A stretch of 8,058 nt of DNA, taken from Acidovorax delafieldii. GTDB taxonomy: Bacteria; Pseudomonadota; Gammaproteobacteria; Burkholderiales; Burkholderiaceae_C. Made by a program: the position numbers and the translations under genes. The notes below the pieces were generated by a model. The model did not search any database, was not told the origin of the DNA, and worked only from the letters and a program-made list of their open reading frames with translations. Positions 1 through 4,911 of this stretch are shown one piece after another (positions within the stretch are counted from its first letter, which is position 1; each line of letters begins with the position of its first letter). Location: positions 1 through 8,058 of the forward strand of contig DCVY01000032.1 of the NCBI GenBank assembly GCA_002327945.1, given 5' to 3'.

Positions 1-44
1 AAGCGGTCAACTGCCGTTTCCAGGATGACTACCAAGTGAAATTT

Positions 45-80
45 ACCATTTGGTATAAATAAAAACCACCAGGTGTAAAA
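45..80 (+). promoter_or_regulatory. Tandem ACC-N4-GGT dyads upstream of the peroxidase gene
   Basis: Two related 16-bp units start at 45 and 65, exactly 20 bp apart. Each has ACC, four bases, GGT, then TAAA; they agree at 11 of 16 positions. Each unit is itself a small dyad: TACCA-TT-TGGTA at 44-55 and CACC-A-GGTG at 67-75. Two sites two helical turns apart, next to a possible -10, look like paired operator half-sites for a dimeric regulator of the downstream peroxidase gene. The regulator is unknown, and chance similarity in an AT-rich stretch is possible. Confidence 0.4.
51..59 (+). promoter_or_regulatory. Candidate extended -10 promoter element for the peroxidase gene
   Basis: TGGTATAAA fits an extended -10 (TG-N-TATAAT) with one mismatch, about 55 nt before the ATG at 114. 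I see no convincing -35 hexamer 16-18 bp upstream, so it would rely on the extended -10 or on an activator. It overlaps the first ACC-N4-GGT dyad, as an operator would. A second, weaker -10 (TAAAAT, 76-81) follows the second dyad. Confidence 0.35.
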
Positions 81-113
81 TGTGATTAAATAGTAAAAAT
101 TCGGAGATCTGAC

Positions 114-713
114 ATGCAACACGCCAAGAAATCTCTCTCTCGACTGTCAAAAGCTTTTCGCTCGGTGGGTATGGCGGGGTTGATGCTGGCGGGCGCGGCG
201 GTGCAGGCCAGCGAGCCGCAGGCCTGCCCGGCAACACTGCAGCACACCTTTGAGCGGCTGCAGGATGAAAAGCTGCAGTCGCTGTGCCAGTACAGCGGCA
301 AGGTGGTGCTGGTCGTCAATACCGCGAGCTATTGCGGCTTCACGGGCCAGTACAAGGGTCTGGAGGCGCTGTATGCCCGCTACAAGGACAAGGGGCTGGT
401 GGTGCTCGGGTTTCCATCGAACGATTTTTCTCAGGAAACCGGCAGCAACCAGCAGATTGCCGATTTCTGCGAAAACACCTTTGGCGTGAAGTTTCCGATG
501 TTCGCCAAAAGCAGCGTCAAGGGCCCCCAGGCTTCGCCGCTGTTCCGACAGCTGGCGCAGTTGTCGGGCGGTGCGCCGCGCTGGAACTTTCACAAATACC
601 TGCTGGGCCGCAACGGCCAGTTGGTGGACAGTTATTCCAGCCTGACGGCGCCCGACAGCAAGGGCCTGGTCCGCGCCATCGAGCAGCAACTGGCTGCTCC
701 CCACCCCCGGTGA
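114..713 (+). CDS. Exported glutathione peroxidase (cysteine type)
   Basis: This 199-residue thiol peroxidase of the GPx family reduces hydroperoxides, probably including lipid peroxides, and likely acts in the periplasm. Residues 1-32 look like a signal peptide: basic Lys/Arg-rich start, hydrophobic core, cleavage after Val-Gln-Ala. The peroxidatic cysteine is Cys74 in VNTASYCGFTGQY. The rest of the usual tetrad is Gln107 (in SQETG), Trp157 and Asn158 (in WNFHKYL). Cys119 (in DFCENTFGVKFPMF) matches the resolving cysteine of thioredoxin-linked CysGPx enzymes, so the reductant may be a thioredoxin-like protein and not glutathione. The common FPCNQF segment reads FPSNDF, and Cys38 and Cys58 are extra. 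GGAG at 103-106, seven bases before the ATG, supports this start. The 244-nt gap to the next gene suggests separate transcription. The family call is firm; substrate and reductant are inferred. Confidence 0.93.
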   Translation: MQHAKKSLSRLSKAFRSVGMAGLMLAGAAVQASEPQACPATLQHTFERLQDEKLQSLCQYSGKVVLVVNTASYCGFTGQYKGLEALYARYKDKGLVVLGFPSNDFSQETGSNQQIADFCENTFGVKFPMFAKSSVKGPQASPLFRQLAQLSGGAPRWNFHKYLLGRNGQLVDSYSSLTAPDSKGLVRAIEQQLAAPHPR

Positions 714-761
714 TGGCCATGGCTTCGTTACGCTTTGCCGATTTTTTTCACACCCGGGGCT

Positions 762-790
762 GGAACTTTGGCGGTATAACCCCATTCTGT
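762..790 (+). promoter_or_regulatory. Candidate ECF sigma (sigma-E type) promoter of the lipid operon
   Basis: GGAACTT at 762-768 is a perfect match to the sigma-E class -35 element. A 17-bp spacer is followed by TCTGT at 786-790, close to the -10 forms TCTGA/TCTAA of classical E. coli sigma-E promoters, which usually have 16 bp between. A T7 tract at 742-748 lies where A/T tracts often enhance such promoters. The start would fall near 796-800. The Rhodobacter ChrR-linked RpoE (ECF11) recognises a different -35 (TGATC type), which I do not see here, so the sigma factor may be of another ECF group. Confidence 0.55.
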
Positions 791-828
791 CTATTGCAAG
801 GATGCATAAGGTTCTTTACCGTTTTGAC

Positions 829-921
829 GTTGCGAAGCCTTTCGGGCCCCTGGGTTCTGACTGACCTCCTGAAGCGCTTCTCCTCCCTCCCTCTCTTATT
901 CGTTTCGGGACGCTTCGCAAC
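829..921 (+). repeat. Symmetric inverted repeats in the presumed 5' leader
   Basis: GTTGCGAAGC (829-838) is exactly reverse-complementary to GCTTCGCAAC (912-921). Midway lies the 10-bp palindrome GAAGCGCTTC (871-880), whose centre falls within half a base of the centre of the outer pair. Alternative pairings exist: 834-838 with 876-880, and 871-876 with 911-916, each excluding the long outer stem. TTTCGGG also occurs twice as a direct repeat (840-846, 903-909). This could be a switchable RNA leader or a set of protein-binding sites on DNA; sequence alone does not decide. Confidence 0.5.
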
Positions 922-936
922 TCTTTTATTCCAGGC

Positions 937-956
937 GCCGGCCAGAGGGGGCCGGC
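937..956 (+). promoter_or_regulatory. Hairpin presenting the ribosome binding site of the FAD gene
   Basis: GCCGGCC (937-943) can pair perfectly with GGCCGGC (950-956), leaving the six-base loop AGAGGG (944-949). The GAGG in the loop is the only Shine-Dalgarno-like sequence before the ATG at 958, at a spacing of 9. The seven G-C pairs end one base before the start codon, so the hairpin could limit ribosome access or hold the site in an exposed loop. Folding was judged by eye. Confidence 0.5.
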
Positions 957-957
957 C

Positions 958-2274
958 ATGAAGATCGCCATCATCGGCTCCGGCATTTCCGGCCTTTCCG
1001 TCGCGCACCAGTTGCGCGGCTTGGCGGATATCACCCTGTATGAAGCGGGTGACTATCTCGGCGGCCACACCCACACCGTCGATGTCACGCTGCACGATGC
1101 GGTGGGCCGTCCCGTCACGCACGGCGTGGACACGGGCTTTCTGGTTTTCAACGAGCGCACCTACCCCCACCTGATCCGCCTGCTGGCCGAGCTGGGCGTG
1201 CAAACCGCCCCATCCGACATGTCGTTTTCAGTGCAGGTGCCGGGCGCCATAGGCGGTCCGGGCGGCCGTGCGCTGGAGTGGAGCGGCACCAACCTCAGCA
1301 CCGTTTTTGCGCAGCGGTCCAACCTTGTCAATCCGCGCTTTCTGGGCATGCTGCGCGATCTGCTGCGCTTCAACAAGCTGTGCACCCGCATTGCACAGGC
1401 GCAGGCCGAAGCAGCGCTGATGCAGCCGCTGGGCGACTTTTTGCGTGAACACCGCTTTGGCGAAGCTTTTCGCGACTGGTACTTTCTGCCCATGCTGGGC
1501 TGCATCTGGAGCTGCCCCACCGACCAGATGCTCCAATTCCCCGTGGCCACCATGATCCGGTTCTGCCACAACCATGGGCTCATCCAGGTCAACAACCGCC
1601 CGCAGTGGCGGACGGTGGCAGGGGGCGCGCGCAATTACGTGGACAAGATCGTGGCGGGCATTGCCGACAAGCGCCTGTCCACGCCCGTGCGCCGCATTGA
1701 GCGCGATACTGCGGGGGTGCGCGTGGTCACCGATGGACGGGTCGAGCACTTTGACCAGGTGGTGCTGGCCACGCATTCCGACCAGTCGCTCGCGCTGTTG
1801 GCCCAACCCACGACGCAAGAGCGCGCCGTGCTGGGGGCCATCCGCTACCAGGCCAACCGCGCGGTGCTGCACACCGATACGTCTGTGCTGCCCGCGCGCC
1901 GCGCCGCCTGGGCGGCGTGGAATTACGAGCGTGCCCAGCAAAGGAGCCGCGAATCGGCCCGCGTATGCCTGCACTACCTCATCAACCGGCTGCAGCCGGT
2001 TCCATTTGCCCAGCCCGTGGTGGTGTCGCTCAACCCGGTGCGCGACATTGCGCCCGAGCATGTCATTGGCAGCTACGACTATGCGCACCCGGTGTTCGAC
2101 ATGGCGGCCATAAGTGCCCAGCAGCAGGTGGGCCAGCTCCAGGGGCAGCAGCGCACCTGGTTTTGCGGCGCCTGGACGGGCTACGGCTTTCATGAAGATG
2201 GTCTGAAATCGGGCTTGGCTGTGGCCGCGCAATTGCTGGCCGCCATGCCCGCGCCGCTGGCGGAGGCTGCATGA
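958..2274 (+). CDS. FAD-dependent oxidoreductase, COG2907 family (UfaD-like)
   Basis: This 438-residue cytoplasmic flavoprotein is of the amine-oxidase-like, NAD/FAD-binding type. The N-terminus is a Rossmann fold with GSGISG at 7-12, an acidic residue ending the second strand (Glu29) and the FAD-contact GGHTHT at 35-40. VDTGFLVFNERTYPHL (57-72) is a family signature, and WFCGAWTGYGFHEDGLKSG (401-419) is the C-terminal flavin-binding motif. Length is normal. The family is linked to membrane fatty acids: relatives include the acyl-chain desaturase UfaD of furan fatty acid synthesis and the N-terminal half of plant cyclopropane fatty acid synthase. It therefore probably oxidises or desaturates phospholipid acyl chains made by the methyltransferase two genes downstream; the exact reaction is inferred. 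It is the first gene of the operon, behind a 244-nt regulatory gap, and its stop overlaps the next start in ATGA. The ATG at 958 directly precedes the beta strand of the Rossmann fold, so the start is secure. Confidence 0.9.
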   Translation: MKIAIIGSGISGLSVAHQLRGLADITLYEAGDYLGGHTHTVDVTLHDAVGRPVTHGVDTGFLVFNERTYPHLIRLLAELGVQTAPSDMSFSVQVPGAIGGPGGRALEWSGTNLSTVFAQRSNLVNPRFLGMLRDLLRFNKLCTRIAQAQAEAALMQPLGDFLREHRFGEAFRDWYFLPMLGCIWSCPTDQMLQFPVATMIRFCHNHGLIQVNNRPQWRTVAGGARNYVDKIVAGIADKRLSTPVRRIERDTAGVRVVTDGRVEHFDQVVLATHSDQSLALLAQPTTQERAVLGAIRYQANRAVLHTDTSVLPARRAAWAAWNYERAQQRSRESARVCLHYLINRLQPVPFAQPVVVSLNPVRDIAPEHVIGSYDYAHPVFDMAAISAQQQVGQLQGQQRTWFCGAWTGYGFHEDGLKSGLAVAAQLLAAMPAPLAEAA

Positions 2275-3068
2275 CGAAGCCCGCAGCGTCCGCTGTGCCC
2301 CTGATCGGCTTTGGCCAGGTGCGCCACACGCGGCTGCGGCCCCAGCGGCATGCGTTTGCCTACCCCACGTTTTTCTTGATGCTGCCCCTGCGCAGCCTGG
2401 CCAGCGCGGTCAGCGCGCCAGGCGCGCTGGCGCTGAACCGGCGTGGCGCCATCAGCTTTCACGATGTGGACCATGGCGACGGCCGCAGCACCGAACAGGG
2501 CGGGGCACTGGCCTGGCTGGATGAACTGCTGTGCGCCGAAGGCATTGACGACGCCACCGGCGAGGTCTGGCTGCACTGCTACCCGCGTGTTCTGGGCTAC
2601 ACCTTCAAGCCGGTGAGCTTCTGGTACTGCCACCGCGCGGACGCCAGCCTGCGTGCCATTGTGGTGGAGGTGAACAACACCTTCGGCGAGCGCCACTGCT
2701 ACCTGCTCGATGCGCCGCAGTACGGCGTGGAACAGCAGGCGCGCAAGGTGTTTCATGTGTCGCCGTTTTGCGAGGTGAATGGGGGCTACCGTTTTCGCTT
2801 CATGCGCACGGCGGGTGGGCACACCGATGAAGGTCGCACCGTGGTGCGTATCGACCATGACGACGACTCTGGCCCGCTCATCCAGACCAGCGTGAGCGGC
2901 ACCTTGCATGCCATCACCGCACAAACCCTGCGCCACGCGCTGTGGCGCTACCCCGCCATGACGCTGGCCATCATCGTCCGCATCCACTGGCAGGCGCTGC
3001 GGCTGTGGCTCAAGCGCGTGCGCTTTCATCGCAAGCCCGAGCCGCCTGCCTCCATCGTGACCCGTTGA
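2271..3068 (+). CDS. DUF1365 family protein
   Basis: This 265-residue protein belongs to DUF1365, a family of unknown biochemistry almost always found between the FAD oxidoreductase and the Cfa-like methyltransferase, as here. Family signatures are clear: GFGQVRHTRLRPQRHAFAYP (13-32), YPRVLGYTFKPVSFWYC (104-120), EVNNTFGERHCYLL (133-146) and KVFHVSPF (159-166). There is no signal peptide. A basic stretch near the C-terminus (LRLWLKRVRFHRK, 243-255) next to a hydrophobic segment (MTLAIIVRI, 230-238) suggests contact with the membrane surface. The start overlaps the previous stop by 4 nt and is preceded by GGAGG at 2262-2266, so the two proteins are probably translationally coupled. A role as partner of acyl-chain modification rests only on conserved gene order. 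Confidence 0.9.
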   Translation: MTKPAASAVPLIGFGQVRHTRLRPQRHAFAYPTFFLMLPLRSLASAVSAPGALALNRRGAISFHDVDHGDGRSTEQGGALAWLDELLCAEGIDDATGEVWLHCYPRVLGYTFKPVSFWYCHRADASLRAIVVEVNNTFGERHCYLLDAPQYGVEQQARKVFHVSPFCEVNGGYRFRFMRTAGGHTDEGRTVVRIDHDDDSGPLIQTSVSGTLHAITAQTLRHALWRYPAMTLAIIVRIHWQALRLWLKRVRFHRKPEPPASIVTR

Positions 3069-3085
3069 CGCGACCGGCCGAACCC

Positions 3086-4327
3086 ATGCACGACGAAACC
3101 GCCATGAACTCCACCACCGCAAACCGCTCCGCGCAAGCCCTGCCCGCAGGCACACCCGCTGCCGCGAGCACGGCCCTGAAGCTTCTGCAGCGGCTGCAGC
3201 ATGGCCACCTCACGGTGCAGCTGCCCGACGGCACGCTGCAGCATTTCGGGCACGGCAACGGCCCTTCGGCCGCCATCACGCTCAAGAACTGGAAGGTGTG
3301 CAGCGCAGCACTCAAATCCGGCGACATCGGTTTTGCCGAAACCTACATCGCAGGCGACTGGACCACGCCGCACCTCACCGACCTGATCAAGCTCTTCATC
3401 GCCAACCGCCAGCAGGTGGAAGGCGTGATCTACGGCAGCTGGGCCGGGCGGCTGCTTTACCGCATCAAGCACCTGCTCAACCGCAACACGCGCGCCAACA
3501 GCCAGAAGAACATCCACGCCCACTATGACCTGGGCAATGCGTTCTACGCGCTGTGGCTGGACGACACCATGAACTATTCGTCCGCCTGGTTCGAGGGCGA
3601 TGCGGGCGGCGACATGCGCGCTGCCCAGCACGCCAAGGTGCGCCGCGCGCTGCGCATGGCGGGTGTGCAAGCCGGCGACCGCGTGCTGGAGATCGGCTGC
3701 GGCTGGGGTGCGCTGGCCGAGATGACCACCACCGAATTCGGCGCCGCGCTCACGGGCGTGACGCTGTCCACCGAGCAGCTGGCGTTTGCGCAAAAGCGCA
3801 TGGCAGAACATGGAGTGGCCCACAAGGCCGATTTGCGGCTGCAGGACTACCGCGACATCCACGACGGCCCCTACGATGCCATCTGCTCCATCGAGATGGT
3901 CGAAGCCGTGGGCCGCGAATACTGGCCCACCTATTTCCAGTCGGTCAACCGCCTGCTCAAACCCGGCGGCAAGGCCTGCATCCAGAGCATCGTCATCGAC
4001 GACAGCCTGTTTGCGCGCTACATCAGCTCCACCGATTTCATCCAGCAATACATCTTCCCCGGCGGCTGCCTGCCCTGCCCACGCGAGTTCCGCCGCGAGG
4101 CCGAGGCCGCGGGCCTGCGCGTGGTGGATGAGTTTGCGTTTGGCCAGGACTACGCCGAAACCCTCAAGCGCTGGCGCGAGCGCTTTCTGGCGCAGCGTGC
4201 GCAAATCCTGCAGCTCGGGTTTGACCAGCGCTTCATGCACATTTGGGAGTTCTACCTGGCCTACTGCGAGGCCGCGTTTGCCATGCGCAATATCGATCTG
4301 GTGCAGTACACGCTGGTCAAGGATTGA
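3086..4327 (+). CDS. Cfa-like SAM-dependent fatty acid methyltransferase (COG2230)
   Basis: This 413-residue protein is of the cyclopropane fatty acid synthase family, which transfers a methyl group from S-adenosylmethionine to the double bond of a phospholipid acyl chain at the membrane. The N-terminal lipid-binding region spans about 30-140. The SAM site is VLEIGCGWG (200-208), followed by TGVTLSTEQ (223-231), LQDYRD (252-257) and MVEAVG (271-276). QQYIFPGGCLPCP (320-332) is the conserved C-terminal motif. Of the five bicarbonate-site residues of E. coli Cfa, Glu273, Ile302 and Tyr356 are kept, but Cys139 is Ser166 and His266 is Gln300. The product may therefore be a methylated or furan-precursor chain, as with UfaM/UfaO, and not a cyclopropane. 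An open frame extends upstream to 2942 but overlaps DUF1365, so I take the ATG at 3086, 17 nt after that gene. No clear Shine-Dalgarno supports it, and the ATG at 3104 (407 residues) is possible. Confidence 0.92.
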   Translation: MHDETAMNSTTANRSAQALPAGTPAAASTALKLLQRLQHGHLTVQLPDGTLQHFGHGNGPSAAITLKNWKVCSAALKSGDIGFAETYIAGDWTTPHLTDLIKLFIANRQQVEGVIYGSWAGRLLYRIKHLLNRNTRANSQKNIHAHYDLGNAFYALWLDDTMNYSSAWFEGDAGGDMRAAQHAKVRRALRMAGVQAGDRVLEIGCGWGALAEMTTTEFGAALTGVTLSTEQLAFAQKRMAEHGVAHKADLRLQDYRDIHDGPYDAICSIEMVEAVGREYWPTYFQSVNRLLKPGGKACIQSIVIDDSLFARYISSTDFIQQYIFPGGCLPCPREFRREAEAAGLRVVDEFAFGQDYAETLKRWRERFLAQRAQILQLGFDQRFMHIWEFYLAYCEAAFAMRNIDLVQYTLVKD

Positions 4328-4332
4328 TCGCC

Positions 4333-4911
4333 ATGAAAAAAACCGCTGTAACCGCTGGGTTGCTTTGCGCAACAGCCTTTTTTTGTGCTGACAGGGCCGT
4401 TGCGCAGGTGGCGAAGGCTGGCGCGTCCGCCCCGGCCGCCACCGCGCCCTTGCCGAGCGCTCGCATGGCGGGTCAGGGCGTTTTGCGCTTCCTGGGCTTC
4501 GAGATCTACCGCGCACGCCTGTGGGTGCAGCCCGGCTTTGACGCCGACAACTACAGCGCTCACCCGCTGGCGCTGGAGCTGACCTACCAGCGCGAATTCA
4601 CGGCCGAGGCCATCGCCAGCCGCTCGATTGAGGAAATGCGCCGCGTGGGCCGCTTCACGCCGCAGCAGGCCACGCGCTGGCGGCAGGCACTGCAGGCGGC
4701 GTTGCCGGACGTGAAGCCGGGCGACCGCCTCCTGGGCATCCACCAACCCGGCGCGGGCGCCGTGTTCAGAATGGCCGGCCGCGTGGTGGGCGAGGTGCCC
4801 GACGCCGAGTTCTCGCGCCTGTTTTTCGGCATCTGGCTTTCGCCACAGACCTCCGAGCCCGGACTGCGCCAGCAGCTCATCGCCGCCACGCGCATGGCAG
4901 GGCAGCCATGA
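4333..4911 (+). CDS. Secreted chalcone isomerase-like protein
   Basis: This 192-residue exported protein matches the bacterial chalcone-isomerase-like family (CHI fold). Residues 1-24 form a signal peptide (Lys-Lys start, hydrophobic core, cleavage after Ala-Val-Ala), followed by an Ala/Pro-rich linker to about 43. The domain shows GVLRFLGFEIYRARLWV (49-65), the segment with SIEEMRRVGRF (98-108), PGAGAVFRMAGRVVGEVPD (139-157) and FFGIWLSPQTSEPGLR (164-179). Plant relatives include flavonoid isomerases and non-enzymatic fatty-acid-binding proteins; the bacterial family has no settled function. Lipid or fatty acid binding in the periplasm is a reasonable inference beside acyl-modifying enzymes. 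The frame stays open to 4243, but the ATG at 4333 gives a clean signal peptide, has AAGGA at 4319-4323, and lies 5 nt after the methyltransferase gene. Its stop overlaps the next start in ATGA. Confidence 0.88.
   Translation: MKKTAVTAGLLCATAFFCADRAVAQVAKAGASAPAATAPLPSARMAGQGVLRFLGFEIYRARLWVQPGFDADNYSAHPLALELTYQREFTAEAIASRSIEEMRRVGRFTPQQATRWRQALQAALPDVKPGDRLLGIHQPGAGAVFRMAGRVVGEVPDAEFSRLFFGIWLSPQTSEPGLRQQLIAATRMAGQP

Larger units (their letters stand above)
714..957 (+). other. Intergenic gap: promoter and structured leader
   Basis: No convincing gene is seen in these 244 bases. In order they hold a T7 run (742-748), a sigma-E-like promoter (762-790), a set of inverted repeats (829-921), a pyrimidine-rich stretch (about 877-902) and a GC hairpin that presents the ribosome binding site of the next gene (937-956). 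If transcription starts near 796-800, the mRNA leader is about 160 nt, long for a bacterial operon and a plausible site of post-transcriptional control. Confidence 0.6.

Noticed and set aside
717..748. Possible terminator after the peroxidase gene, ending in the T7 run at 742-748
   Set aside because: Only a weak GGC/GCC stem with a long loop can be drawn before the T run. The tract fits better as the A/T element upstream of the sigma-E-like promoter.
803..865. Short 20-codon open frame (MHKVLYRFDVAKP...) in the operon leader, considered as a leader peptide
   Set aside because: Its AAGG is one base from the ATG, there are no runs of a regulatory amino acid, and no attenuator-type terminator follows. 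It could only be translated leaderless from the predicted start.
2942..3085. Upstream extension of the methyltransferase frame
   Set aside because: It overlaps the well-conserved end of DUF1365 in another frame and encodes Arg/Ala/His-rich sequence unlike any Cfa N-terminus.
3026..4516. Long minus-strand open frame (about 496 codons) opposite the methyltransferase and CHI-like genes, with similar ones at 1228-2232 and 5091-6296
   Set aside because: Their products are low-complexity (rich in Ala, Arg, Gly, His, Gln) with no recognisable motif, and each lies opposite a gene with clear family signatures. Such antisense frames are expected in G+C-rich coding DNA.
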